Positions 11,497-23,440 of a stretch of 64,000 nucleotides of DNA are shown here, in pieces. Under the pieces are notes generated by a model. The model saw only the letters and a program-made list of their open reading frames with translations. It ran no database searches and had not been told where the DNA came from. Made by a program: the position numbers and the translations under genes. Numbering within the stretch: the first letter of the stretch is position 1; the number at the start of each line of letters is the position of its first letter. The stretch covers positions 21,793,410 through 21,857,409 of the forward strand of contig OZ017802.1 of the NCBI GenBank assembly GCA_963969395.1. The letters run 5' to 3'. This stretch comes from Pseudoscleropodium purum. Its lineage: Eukaryota; Streptophyta; Bryopsida; Hypnales; Brachytheciaceae.

Positions 11497-12783
11497 GAGA
11501 AGCATGAATTCAAAAGCAACATCTCTGATGTTGTAAGGTCAACTTGCAAGTCAATCACAAAAGCGCATGTAGGAGAGTTGAAATAAAGCCAATGGCCTCA
11601 TAATCCTATAAGCAACCACAAAACTTATATAATTGAAGAATACCAAAATTCGTATAGTGGGTGCTACCCATAATTGTGCATAAATTAAAAGGGAGGTATT
11701 TGAAAGAATGTTGCATGCAAGGATTGTACCTTATAGATGTAGCTCATTATTTTTTCAACTACATGAGGTTGAAAGGGTGGTCAAAGGATGATATGCTTGT
11801 TGTTCATTGATTGCTACAAAAATGGTGAACCTTTTCAGAGGAATTGGATGGTCCAAATGGAAGACCTTTGGAGCATGTTGTTGGAGCAGAACGCATAATA
11901 GAAGATGTAAGACGGTTTGGACACACAATGAGTACTGGTGTTTTCTGCATGAATGAGAAATATAGAAGTTCACAAGTTTGAATATAAACCAAAAGAATGC
12001 CAAAGCAACATTCATAAAGTATTTCTCTCAAAGAGTATTTCGAAAGGTTAATACTTACAAATACCAAGAATGTGACAATTTGGAGACTTTAGAACGAGCA
12101 CTTATAGAATTACACAAATCATATTGGCATTCCAAGCAAATTGCGGATGACCATGCTATTCAATTGTTATGTCCACCAACCCATGGTAATAGCTGTTTTT
12201 GAGTATCCACTAAAGAAAAAGCTACAACAATAATGAAATTGCTCAAGTGTCCACCAAGGCATGCTTGTATTGTTGCATCAACTATAAAGGGTATCATAAT
12301 TAGTCCACATCACAATAAACCAAAGCAAGCTAATTCCATTATATCCTCTTATTTGAGTCATCAACATCCATAGTTGGAAATCACTTAAGCTATATATGTA
12401 TATGAGCACAAAAGGTGTATGATGGACAATGTGTTTTACAAAGTTGGTGATGATGTAGTAGTGAAACATGAGTCTGTTGGGCACACCTTTCAAAGGCAAA
12501 ATTACTCAATTTTTTACTCACAAGTTTCAAGGGTTCATCCAAGTTTATTTTACTGCAAAATATTACAAGAAAATAAGAGTATCATGTAATGGTCAAGAAA
12601 CAGACTTGGTTGACAAAGTCATTGGTATGAATTTCACCAAGAATAATAAATTTGTTCCATTTGATGATACATGCAGTAGGCCAATGAGTTGTATTATGCA
12701 CAAATTTATGTGCATAAAAAATTCTAGACTAAGTAGAATCAAGAATTTGGCATATGAGATGCAAGATACAATAAAACGTCATT

Positions 12784-13543
12784 GATTAGTTTGTTGACTA
12801 AAGTATGAAGAATTGTTATAAAAAAACTTCTAGTTCATTTGTTGTAGAAGAATTTGAAATCAACAAAGTATTACAATATAAAGCTTTTCTAGTATTTGAG
12901 GTTGCAAAGGCAAGAATGAAAATGAATAGATTTTGCTAAAGCCTTTTAGTTTTCTACTAGTTGTGATGATGTCAAAAAAAAGTGTAAGTCAATCACAAAG
13001 TAGTAGTAGACAATTCCATTTGTTTTGAGTGTCTTTACATAAATTGTGGAGAAGTTAATATAACTACAAGAAAAAAAACATGCCTTTGGGGGGGATGGAC
13101 ACAATGTACCGTACAAGTTGTAACAAGTGGATATGGGCTTTGTAAGAAGAAGTGTCATGTATAATCCTTTTTTTGAGAAGTTGAATATGGAAGTAATGAA
13201 GGTCCTCGGCAAGAAGTACTAGTAGTTTAAATGACATATATTCTAAGCAATTATTGTAAGCTAATAATTGAGGTTTGACAAGTGTAATTCAAATTTTGGA
13301 GAAGTCTAGAAAAATAGTGAAACATTGTAGTTGCAATGAATGTGTAGGAATACAAATTTATCATGTCTATGTAAATTATTAAATTTTTTTGAATTTTGAA
13401 TTTTTATTTTGGTTTTGTATGTATTGCTTCTATTTTTTCAAATTCATACAATATTATATTGCACAGTATAATAGTGAGAGAAAGGAAGGAAAAAAACCAT
13501 ATTTTTTTTTTATAGTGGCAATGAAGAACATTTTTGATGAATA
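12784..13543. other. AT-rich sequence after the transposase remnant
   Basis: Probably the 3' non-coding part of the same transposon. I found no terminal repeat and no gene. Confidence 0.3.
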
Positions 13544-13747
13544 CTTTATAAAAACCCATGTTTTATGTGATGGTTTACAATTTTTGGTGGTAGATTTTTG
13601 GTAATGTCTTATAGAACAAACTCGTATTTTTATGTTAGTAGTAATGTCCAATGTAACATGCAAATGAACATAGATGTAAAATTGAATGTTACTATTGACA
13701 TAAAACCAAAAGTTGTTCTATTAGACATCACCTAAAATCCATTAGTG
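13544..13747 (+). mobile_element. Possible small CACTA-related MITE
   Basis: The left end (CTTTATAAAAACCCATG) resembles the left end of the 9890 element and contains TTTTATGTGATGG, also found at 18071. The complement of the right end starts CACTAATGGATTTTAGG. The terminal CACTA is preserved on one side only and no clear 3-bp duplication is seen. Confidence 0.35.
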
Positions 13748-14186
13748 AAAATTATAAAATACATTGTGTAGAATTTTTGATATTGATAATTTACCTTAAA
13801 TTTTATTTAGGAACATTTAAAAATGATAGGGAGTAAATATTTATTTAAGTATGAGATTTGGGTCACATAATCATTGTGTATAGTTTTTTTAATTATCATG
13901 AAATAGGAAAATGTAGCCAATAATATTACAATTTGAACTTGCACACAATTATAAGTAATATACATGTATGGTTCAATTGTATGAATCCACATTAAGCAAA
14001 CTTTATAGTGGTCAAGAATTTTCTTCACTTTCTCTCAGAGAAGAATTTTTAATTTCAAACCTAAAAAAAGGAAAATTTTACGATTAATGGAAGACATATG
14101 AATTCAAAATTGACAAATAAAAATAAAAACTTGAAGTCATAGTTAGTTGCAAAAGGTGAGCACATCATTGAGGTTCTTTACCCTAA
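13748..14186. other. AT-rich intergenic sequence
   Basis: No supported feature. Confidence 0.4.
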
Positions 14187-14798
14187 ACCTCTAAAAGTTT
14201 TTTACTTCGTTTTCATGGAAAAAATGCTCTAAGACTATCATTTATAGTATTGTAGAAGAACCAAATTTTAGGAAAATAATTTTGGACACATGTAACCATA
14301 GGATTTTGTAGTATGCTAGTTTGCAAAGATGTAGAAATGTTTTTAGAAGTTCCACTATGTAGATTGCAGAACATTAGCATTTGAAGTGACTTAAAATGTT
14401 TTTTTGGCTCCACAAAAAACTGGGTAGTTGTACTTCACAAAGGCACATTCATACACAAGAATGTCCAAAATGGTTCAGCTTTTTTGGATTCATTCTTCAA
14501 GTCAAGTTTGTTATATGGTTGACAAAATTCAAATCATATGGAATTGTATAGTTTACAAGAGAAAATAGTATGTAAATAAAAATGATTCAAAATACTAATT
14601 TGTTGACAATTTATTCATATAATTGAAAAATTCCAATTCCAATGGTTGTAATGTTGGAATAAGCAATCTACATTTGATGTTTTATTTTCCCTAAAATATT
14701 GAAATATGAATTAAATAAAAGACTTGAAAGTTTATTTTAGGAATAGAAAATCCATGATTGCCCACAACTCCTTGCAAACTAAAACTCTTCATAACTTT

Positions 14799-15025
14799 CA
14801 CTACAAGAGAAAGGGGTGTTTTAAGTGAGCTTTTAAGTATAGTCCTAGACATAAGATTTTAAGTAGTGACTTTTAAGGAGTTTTTCAGCAAAATTTTACT
14901 AAAAGTACTGTGCATGTGTTTTTAGTAAAATTTTGCTAAAAATCTCCTCAAAAGTAATTATTTAAAATCTTATGTCTAGGACTATACTTAAAAACTCACT
15001 TAAAACACCCCTTTCTCTTGTAATG
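14799..15025. mobile_element. CACTA-ended hairpin MITE (227 bp)
   Basis: The left end starts CACTACAAGAGAAAGGGG and the complement of the right end starts CATTACAAGAGAAAGGGG. The arms match over almost their whole length of about 110 bp, with a short central loop around 14910, so a transcript would fold into a long hairpin. It sits inside the older TTAA-family copy. A target duplication is not clear. Confidence 0.7.
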
Positions 15026-15063
15026 ATTCATCTCATCAATCAAATGGAATGATTCAGATCTTT

Positions 15064-15118
<55 letters not shown>
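15064..15118. repeat. (CA)n(TA)n compound microsatellite
   Basis: Alternating CA followed by alternating TA, within the inverted TTAA-family copy. Confidence 0.9.
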
Positions 15119-15122
<4 letters not shown>

Positions 15123-15344
15123 AAAAAAATTAATTTTAAATTTTAGTTTTTGGAAAAAGTGATTTTTTAAGAAGTTTTTTGAGCTACCCATTGAGCAAGT
15201 GAAAACTATATATCATACAACTTTTGAAGCATTTAATGAAAGGTTATAAAAATTATTGGAGCTCAAAGGTAGTACTTTGGCACATGTTGTGTGAAAATTT
15301 TGAAGATAAAAATTTTAAATTTTATTTGTAGTGAGGTGCTTTAA

Positions 15345-15979
15345 CCCCTAAGTGCCTGAGGCACCCAAATTTGGTGTTTGCAAAACTTTAAAGTCAAATT
15401 AAACCTAACCAAAATGCTAATTTTAGTAGTTTATATTTTTGAAAACTTCTTCTTGAAGTCTAGTTTTAGGATCAAAAATCCGATCTTGAAAATCAATGAT
15501 AGTGATTTTTCTATTCAAGATTTTGTGTAAGGGTACCTATTGCAATCTTGATTTCCTGTAGTGTTGAGAGCTTTTGTAAATGAGCCTCAAATACAGAAGG
15601 ACTTGAAGAAAAAAAATACATTCAAAACTCATTTAAAAAAATTGTAGAGTAGATTTTGAGAAGCCATAAATTGATTAGGTTATACATGTTAGGCCCTTAG
15701 ACCTCATATATTTTTGGTCATCAAATTTTTAGGTTTGACTTGTGAAAAGTGAATTGAAAATTTTCATAGTTTTAACACCCTCATGGTCAAACATTATAAT
15801 CTTCCAACTTATAAGTGATATTGTTGTGTTTTTTTTCCTATGTGATTTGTAACATGTCTAGTTTGAATTTGTACCATTACAATTCAAAAAAAATTGATAC
15901 AACTTATCAAAATGTTGGCTTTTTGTTCAATTTAGAGCAAATGTCTAGAGGCTCAAAATAGGCCTTGAGCATTTAGGGG
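15345..15979 (+). mobile_element. TTAA-flanked TIR element, copy E4, nested in E5
   Basis: The left terminus reads TTAA-CCCCTAAGTGCCTGAGGC and the complement of the right terminus reads TTAA-CCCCTAAATGCTCAAGGC, an imperfect inverted repeat of about 20 bp. TTAA flanks it at 15341-15344 and 15980-15983. The flanking sequence on both sides belongs to the older copy E5, so one family member has inserted into another. Confidence 0.6.
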
Positions 15980-16430
15980 TTAAATTGCAATGTTGTCAAG
16001 GACCCACCTCACCCCACCCCACCCCAAAATTAGTGCTTTAGGTGTTAAAGCAACCATTTAAAAGCCAATTTCCTTTTGGAGGAAGTTAAATTCCTTAACA
16101 ATTTCCATTAAAATTTTACAGGACACTACCTTATAATTAGAAGGATATGGAAAGTTGACTATTTGGTAAAAGTGTCGTCTCTTCATGATGAAGCTTGACT
16201 TTTCAATCTTTTCAATGATCCTAGATTTGCTTCTATTATTTAGCTCAAAAGCACTACAAAATGTTGTAGGAGTTCAAAATTAGATTCCAGTTCTTCACAT
16301 ACACATACACACTCAGAAATATTTATATATGAACGCAATAGAATGCTTCACATTACACCACACTGTGAAGCGAAATAATGTTGGGTACTCTTGTATTTTT
16401 TTTAGTAGATGTATATTAAATAAATGAACC

Positions 16431-16680
16431 TTGCCTGAAAGTTTCCACTACACATCCGTGAATAGTGACCATCTCCAACGGAGCTCGTGGAAGAGACAAC
16501 TCAACCTCATCGCCGAGCTCCACTCGCTTTACCACCTGGCCGGGTTGCGCCGTGTGCTGTGCCGGGCCTGTGGCATTGCCCCCCACTTTACCCCCAGCAT
16601 AAAGCCTCTGAAGTTCCCAGTGTATCTGAGCATGAATCCCATTATTGAATTGTCTCAGGTTTTGTTCACTTGGGTCTTGG
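16431..16680 (+). other. Unidentified exon-like coding fragment A
   Basis: A GC-rich open stretch starting PESFHYTSVNSDHLQ and running through HLAGLRRVLCRACGIAPHF to NPIIELSQ, followed by a possible donor (CAG|GTTTTG). Base composition and residue usage look like an exon rather than chance. I do not recognise the family. It could be part of a gene with fragment B at 17016, or a captured gene piece. Confidence 0.3.
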
Positions 16681-17015
16681 AGGTATACCTTTGTATTTTT
16701 TGAATAGTGTGTGGATTAACTATGAAGTGCTAATTATAGGGTTACCCCAAACCAAATCTTCATTCTCATGATCAGAAGGTGTTCATTTCAGGCGAGAATC
16801 TGTAGGGCTTGGTTTCGTAGGATACCTTATCATTGTGCATCCAGAAACTAAATAATGGTGCCTGTGATCTCTTCCTATTGCCATGAGTGTGCTCACATTT
16901 TTCAAAATCCTTGCTCAAAACACCCACGAAGAACAAATGCTCAGATCCGACGAGGTGGAGAGCAGACGTGCTCAAATTGAGTTCACACAATCCTGTTCTG
17001 AATTAATCTCTACAG

Positions 17016-17166
17016 CATATTTGATATGATCAAGAGAATTCCTCAAATACTAATGTGCAGACTACAATTAAGGGAGTTTCTTTACATTGATGCATTCAAG
17101 GATGCTCTCAACATGCTGATGGACCACTTCAAAGAACTGAAATGCAGCACACCAGAGCCCATGTGA
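17016..17166 (+). other. Unidentified exon-like coding fragment B (possible terminal exon)
   Basis: A pyrimidine-rich acceptor (AATCTCTACAG at 17005-17015) precedes an open stretch reading IFDMIKRIPQILMCRLQ and ending KCSTPEPM with TGA at 17164-17166. It reads like the last exon of a gene, but no start or complete gene was found. The family is unknown. Confidence 0.25.
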
Positions 17167-18053
17167 ATGCTATGAATGAAAACAACGCCCACTGTAAATT
17201 ATCTATGTAACAACCTCATAGTATACAGTCACCCAGATTCTTAACTCGCATTTTGTCATGAAAAGCTAAATTTTTGTTTTAGGATTGGAGTTGGGTTAGC
17301 CATTGCCTGTGTAAGTTTGACTAAAATCCATGGCAAATGCAATCTTATTGATGGTTTATTTTGCAATAAAACCTTGAGAACCCATGCTTTTTGTTTTTCA
17401 AAATCACAATTTTCACAAATTTTAGGACCTACTTACAAAACGTTGCTCTTCATTAAAATATAGATTCCAGCTATAGATTCTAGCTATAGAAAGTGGAAGT
17501 GCACATAGTAGTGTTATGGTATGTCAAATTTGTTATCTATCTAGCAATGCACTTTGCAATTGATTTCTTGTATTGCATTACTCTTAGAACTTGTCATATT
17601 CATAGCCCATGTAGAAATAGCAACAATTTTTTGTAGTGTTCAAAGCAAAGGTGGATGTGAAATTGGGTACTCTCACCTTTCCAAAAATTCATTACAAGGA
17701 GACACACAACTTAAAAATAAGAATTTTGTTGATTTTTATGGTGAATTCTATATATGATTTAGGATGAGTGTAGGTTTGTACACAATTTCAATCACTAACT
17801 CATGTACTTATTTCAAGAACGGAAGGGTAATACTCATATGTCTTAAACACCAACTTTATAATCTTCAAGAAACAAAACTTGCAAATTGCATTTGCATTCA
17901 CTATAAATATACAATAGTATATTATCATATATTAATATAATTTGTAATATATTAGTATAATATGAGTATATTATTGGGATATGTTGTGGTGTTAAGTGAT
18001 CTTTTACAACTTAAAATGAAATATTTTTATACAATTTAATGCAACACTAGATT
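17167..18053. other. AT-rich intergenic sequence
   Basis: No feature that I can support. Confidence 0.4.
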
Positions 18054-18210
18054 CACTAAAAGAAACTTGTATTTTATGTGATAGATTTCAGGTGACATTC
18101 AATGTAACAACCTATGTTTTTATATCAGTAGTAACATCCAATGTAACATCAAGATGTTACACCAAGTACCACCTAAAAATGGTCACTTAAAAGACAAGAT
18201 TCTTCTAGTG
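18054..18210 (+). mobile_element. Short CACTA-related MITE (157 bp)
   Basis: It starts CACTAAAAGAAACTTG, and the complement of its right end starts CACTAGAAGAATCTTG, which closely follows the right end of the 9890-11093 element (CACTATAAGAATCTTG). Flanking triplets ATT and GTT agree at two of three positions. It holds no coding sequence. Confidence 0.6.
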
Positions 18211-18853
18211 GTTTGTAACATTTGTTGAATTTGCACAAAGTTCTAGATCACAATGGATTTCATGTTGTTCAAAATTACATGCTTAAATTAATTGACACTA
18301 TAAAATGTAAAGGATTAAGTAGTTAAGCCCCCTATTGTGGCCACTTGGCTATTTCTACCACTCTAAAATTGGTCCTTTTTTAGCTACATATCAAATTCAA
18401 TGTGCTTTACTTGAAGAAATGAAACAATATATTACTTTAGGATGTAATTGTGGTACTATTTTGGGGTAGAAGTAAAGATTTTGGAAATTCTTGGTGGCCA
18501 CATTAGGAATCCTATGAAGGCATTTTCTATTCCTCCACTTGTGAAAATTTGATATTTTCTCACCCCTCCAAAGGAATAGATAAAAAAATGGTGGCTACAA
18601 TAGGGTGATATATCTAAATATAGTAAAAAATAGAATTTTTTAAAGGAATTTTTTTTTTTTTTTTTTTCATTTCCAATGATTTCATTTGTATGGGTTTTGA
18701 ACAAACCAACCTCAAAAAGTGAACATTTGATTTATGCCAATTTTAATGATGGTCAAGTTGTTTTTTTTACTTTCGCTTGAAAAATTCATCTCACTTGATA
18801 TTGATCATTCTCATATGATTCAAATTGATAATGGAAGTACAAAAAATACAAAT
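18211..18853. other. AT-rich intergenic sequence
   Basis: Contains a poly-T run near 18650. No gene seen. Confidence 0.4.
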
Positions 18854-19292
18854 ATGGATCTATATTTAGGATTTGAAATCAAAATCCTTTAAAACATATA
18901 ATTTTTTTAGACATTCAAATCACTAAAAAGTCATTTTGAGGTTTCAAAAGGCCAAAACATTGCTTAACATTGTTGAACCATTTTGATGCTTTGGGATGAC
19001 TACAAATTTCATATATAGTATAGGGTATTAAGTTGAATGATTGTAATCTGTATAGGATGAATTTTCATTGATCATGGATCTATATTTAGGATTTGAAATC
19101 AAAATCCTTTAAAACATATAATTATTTTAGACATTCAAATCACTAAAAAGTCATTTTGAGGTTTCAGAAGGCCAAAACATTGCTTAACATTGTTGAACCA
19201 TTTTGATGCTTTGGGATGACTACAAATTTCATATATAATATAGGGTATTAAGTTAAATGATTGTAATCTGTATAGGATGAATTTTCATTGAT
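18854..19292. repeat. 220-bp tandem duplication
   Basis: Two adjacent copies, 18854-19073 and 19074-19292, both start ATGGATCTATATTTAGG and end ATTTTCATTGAT. They differ at only a handful of positions, so the duplication is recent compared with the surrounding degenerate repeats. Confidence 0.9.
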
Positions 19293-21400
19293 TGCCAAGC
19301 ATTATTGTCATGCTAATTCGAGACATTTGAGTTTATTAACCTATAATGTTTGTTGACTATTTTTCTCAAAAAATATCTAAAGTTCTCACTTTCTAGTGCA
19401 TTGAGCAAAATTGAAAAACAAAATTATTATTTTTAATTCAAAAATAAAAAATTATTTTATGCTGCTAAAAAGATGTGTTGAAAACATTTTAATATAGGTT
19501 TTTATGTAGATTGCAAGATTATTATGTCTAAAGTTTGAAGAATATAAATTTTGGATTATATTTAACCCATTAAGGATTGGTTGACCACTTTTGGGGCAAA
19601 TTGGCCATATTTACATTTGTAAGATTAGATTGGCACAAAATTGGGAGACGGGCCAAAGGGAACGAATGTGGGGAATTATGAGTTGCACACATAGGAACAA
19701 AAATCAAGCCAATTGGGCACTTCATATAGAGTCAGGGATGAAATTATTGGTATAGTCTTGGCTAAAAATACAACATTCAAAGCCTAAAGATGGCCATCAA
19801 TGTCCAAAAGATGGTACATTGTATGCACTAGCGAGGCATTTACAATATGCAAGATGGGCATGTGGGAACTAAGAACAAAGGTAAGGTGTGAGTGTTTCAA
19901 TCTCCAGCCTAAAGACTAGACAAACACAACTAGGTTTTGTGGTTTTAACAACTATGGGTGATTTGGTTTGTAGTAAACGAGCTGCCTTCCAAGCAATGGA
20001 GCTTTTTTATACTAAATCCTATCTCAATTTTCCAATTGGTAATTCATTACTTAGACTTACTCAATTAACTATCTCAAACCAAGATTTGGCAACTACAACC
20101 AATATGCAAGGTTGAGTGAATCAATCAATTGGAAATCAATTCTTCTAAGCAATAGGATTTGTTTTCCCCTTCCTAAAACGATGAAGAACTTGAAATTGAG
20201 TTAAATTCTTAGTGAATATTTTTGGATGGAGTTTAGTCCTAAGTTAACGTCTAAAGCTTTATGTGCCAATTATTAGAGTTGAACTTCAATGAGGGTATTT
20301 GATTCTTTCCTATTTTTTATCTTCTTTTTAAGTTTTGACCTTTTAATGGATTTGGTCAACCTTGGTTGACTTCATCCAATTTTTCTTAATCTTATTGGTT
20401 ATGTTCTACGCTTTTCTATTACTAAATAAGGGTAATTTTAGTTAATTTAAATGTGTTTTACTATTTCTAATGAAGGTGAATTTTAATTTGGTCCTAGGAT
20501 GAACTAATTTTTATTCAAAGATTTTTTACTTTTATCCCTTGAGGTAAAAGAAAGTTACTTTTAGCTTTTTATGAATTTCTTTCTTAAGTAATTTTGACTA
20601 TTACCAAAATTCCAATGTCAATTGGCAAGTTCACTTCTCAATTTTAATTTAAGGTCTATATTTTGCGCTAAGTTTGTTATTTATTTTCTAGCTTTAATAA
20701 AGATTCTTCTCAAGTAATTTTTATGGTTTATAATTCTAATTCAATGGAATTTTTTAATAGTAAAAGTAAAGGAAAAATTTCACAAACTTACCTCCATGGT
20801 GACTTCTTCCACATTTTCATGAACTTCCACTACGTCTTCGCAATGACCAATTTCCATGACCAATAATTTGATAATTTGTGAGGTTGTAATGCCATACTTG
20901 TGGTAGTATCTTTCCTATGTATACCTTCCCCATATTTCTTTGCCCTTTCTATTTCTTTTCTTTTCTTTTCTTCCTAGATAATTCTTAAGAATAAAATCTA
21001 TCACATCTAATCGGCTTCACTATTGCCAAATGCTTCCAATTTGTGTGGGAATCAAACAAAACATGTGGAGGCAAAAGACTTTGGCATTTTCTAACTTATA
21101 ATTAACTTAGGGAATGTTTGCAAGTCAACTATGCTCGGTTTTGTTGGTATCTTTTTGTCCTAATCCAAGTCAAACCTTATTTAATGGATTCAAAATATTC
21201 TCCTAGTAGTAGATCCCCTACAACCTACGTTTTCCAATCCAAATTCTTGCTTCATCACTTCAACTTGCCTTCGTGCATTTAGTGCTCAAGGTTACAATTC
21301 CTTCCCAATTTGAGGTGTGTCCATGCTTAGGCTCGTCAAGGCTGCACTTTGATCTGCTAGCTGTACTTGATATTGATACAGCTTGGAAATGAGCTTCCTG
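19293..21400. other. AT-rich intergenic sequence
   Basis: Only short broken frames. Probably old transposon remnants, but nothing can be named. Confidence 0.35.
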
Positions 21401-21409
21401 GGTTAGCTC

Positions 21410-21660
21410 TGGCCTTCAGTTGGAATATCTCAGGTTGAACCTCCCTCCTGGAGTTGCAAATTCAAAGGTGAGAAGTCTTGATAGCCCAGACCCTATGCTC
21501 ACTCTGGCCTGTTGGGATGCTCTGTACTAAAAAATAAATCTGAAATTTTGAGATCCTTATTACACTCTGGTTCACTTCTGACTAGTTTGGATCACTCTGT
21601 ATTTTGGTTGATTAGCCCTGAAACGCCTGGACCTACAGCCACTGGTTTCACAAGGCATTG
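21410..21660. repeat. Outlying units of the 71-bp degenerate repeat
   Basis: Phrases such as CACTCTGG, TTGGGATG, CTCTGTA and AATCTGAAATTTT recur in the same order as in the main array at 22330-23440. About 650 bp of AT-rich sequence with no recognisable feature (21661-22330) separates the two. Confidence 0.5.
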
Positions 21661-22329
21661 GCCTCACTTAGTTTGTTGCCACTTTGTATGTAGATGAAGC
21701 TATGAAAATTTTTATTTTTATTTTTATTTTTTAGAGATGAAGCTACATGTTTTCTATACTTCATGAAAATTTAAAATCTTTTAGAGAATTTTTATTTTTA
21801 TGCAAAATTTTGAAGAAAAAGTGAAGAAAAAATCATATCAAATAAAAAATTATCTCAAAAAAATCTGAAAATTTCATCATGTGTGTACATTACAGTGAAA
21901 AACATCATGGTGTAAATTCAGTTTCCATGTCATTATATAATTCTCATTTAATTCTCATTAAAAATACAGTTGAAGTTCAAATTACAAATAAAATATTCAA
22001 TTTTACGAATTTTTCCAAAATTTGAATTGGAGTAGAAACTAGAGTAGAAGACCTTCATTTCATTAGTTGGACTCAAACTCAAAAAATGTCATTTTCAAGG
22101 AGAAATTTCAGATTTACTCAATTTCCCAAAATACACTGAAATGGCAAATTTTGCCATCCGTTTTTTTTTCATTACTTCTCAATTATATGAAAATAAACAT
22201 GAAATAGACCAAAAACTCCATTGGACACTCTTTGTAACTCAACATACAAGGTCATTTAAAAAAAGGATGGATGAAAAATTTACTATTGAGGTCTTCTTAT
22301 GATCACCTGAAATCATCTGGAAGCCACGG

Positions 22330-23440
22330 AATGGCTCCCTGGGCATTCCAGGGTTAGACCCCGGCTTCACTCGGCTTCACTCTGGTTAGTTTGGATGGCT
22401 CTGAAATCCAAAGAAATCTGAATTTTTTGGGTGGTTAGGTTCTGGCTTAACTTTGACTTGTTGGGATGGCTCGGTGATAAAAAAAAAAAATCTGAATTTT
22501 TGGGTTCTACCCTCTCTGACCCTCTTTAAATTGTTGGGAGGATTTCGTAATCAAAAGGAGTCAGAAATTTTGGGTAATTAGACTCCAGTTTGACGCTGGC
22601 TTGTTTGGAAGGACTCTGTAATCAAAAGGAAATATGAATTTTTGGTAATTAGGCCCTGACTTCACTCTGGTTTGTTTGGGATCACTATGTAATCAAAGGA
22701 GTCTGAATTTTGTGAGTAATTTGGCTCTAGCTCCACTTTGGATGTTTGGATGACTCTGAGATCAAAGGGAAATCTGAATTTTTGGGTCCTACCCTCTCTG
22801 ACTTGGCTCTAACTGCTTTGAAATGACCCTGCAATCAAAAGGAATTTCAATTTCTTAAGCAATTAGACCCCAGCCAACTCTAGCTGTTTGGAAGGCCCTG
22901 TAATCAAAAGGAAATCTGAATTCATTAGGACCTCCCCACTCTGATTTTACTCTGGCTTTTTTGAAAGACTTTGTAATCAAAAGGAAATTTGAATTTCGGG
23001 TAACTAGTCTCTAATTTGACTCTGGCTTCTTTGAAATGACCATGTAATCAAAGGAAATCTGAATTTTTGGAATACCACCCTCTCTGAATTGGTTGGGATG
23101 ACTCTGTAATCAAAGGAGTCTGAAATTTTAGGTCCTACCCCTTTTGGATCCTCTAACCTGTTTGGGTGGCTCTGTAATCAAAGGAAATGAAGATTAGCCT
23201 CTGGCTTGACTCTGGTTCGTTTTGATAACCTTGTAATCAAAAGAAAATCTGAATTTTGGGTCATACCCTCTCTGGTTTGACTTTGGCTTGTTTGGGGGAC
23301 TCTGTAAATCAAATGAAATCTGAATTTTTGGGCCCTACCCACCTTGATGCACTTCTAGCTTATTTGGAAGGCTCTGTAATCAAAGAAATCTGAATCTTTT
23401 GGTAATTAGCCTTGGGTTTGACTTTGGCTAGTCGGAAATA
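22330..23440. repeat. Degenerate tandem array, unit about 71 bp, about 15 copies
   Basis: The core CTGTAATCAAAAGGAAATCT recurs at about 22547, 22618, 22689, 22759, 22831 and 22900 and continues to about 23380, a spacing of 69-72 bp. Each unit also holds a TTTTTGGGT-type block, a TACCCTCTCTGAC or TAATTAG block and a CTCTGGCTTGTTTGG block. The copies have diverged strongly. No open frame runs through the array. Confidence 0.8.

Larger units (their letters stand above)
5983..12783 (+). pseudogene. Degenerate TNP2/KDZ-like DNA transposase gene with nested insertions
   Basis: Pieces of one long transposase can be followed in order. Near 5983-6165 is a short exon with a C-x2-C...T-F-x-A-H zinc-finger-like start. 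From about 8370 to 9889 come segments reading FDYLPISLQ, FWDG-like (IWDGEKVRE), GDPRNVALGAHLDGFNV, PFVEELEMLFVEGMR, a YNYP motif, GDHPP followed by a C...CRHC cluster, then LYHLYKFDLS. The next piece, NVMHIIGLNLFK (11097-11181), corresponds to the D-x-MH region. The C-terminal part (11497-12783) holds an IEEYQN motif, a THKFQGFIQVYF motif and MSCIMHKFMC. Many stops and frameshifts are present, so it is inactive. A CACTA element (9890-11093) and a GC-rich MITE (11182-11496) interrupt it. A further insertion at about 6240-8050 is likely. The motif order fits TNP2-like or KDZ transposases, but I cannot decide which without a profile search. The outer TIRs were not found. Confidence 0.5.
14187..16044 (-). 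mobile_element. TTAA-family element copy E5, inverted and three times interrupted
   Basis: Read on the minus strand, this stretch is colinear with the copies at 808-1724 and 41500-42272, including the CACACAACATGTGCC string and the GTAGTGAG(C/G) block near the far end. The ends are degraded (ACCTCTAAAAG at 14187; CTTTAGGTG before TTAA at 16045-16048). A hairpin MITE (14799-15025), a CA/TA microsatellite and another family member (15345-15979) interrupt it. Matching sequence resumes after the last insertion (ATTGCAATGTTGTC at 15984). Confidence 0.5.

Noticed and set aside
10995..11586. Several long open frames on both strands over the GC-rich block, up to 187 codons
   Set aside because: They fall in a CpG-rich MITE with hAT-type ends; high GC removes stops in all frames. 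The same happens in the copies at 52.6 and 54.2 kb.
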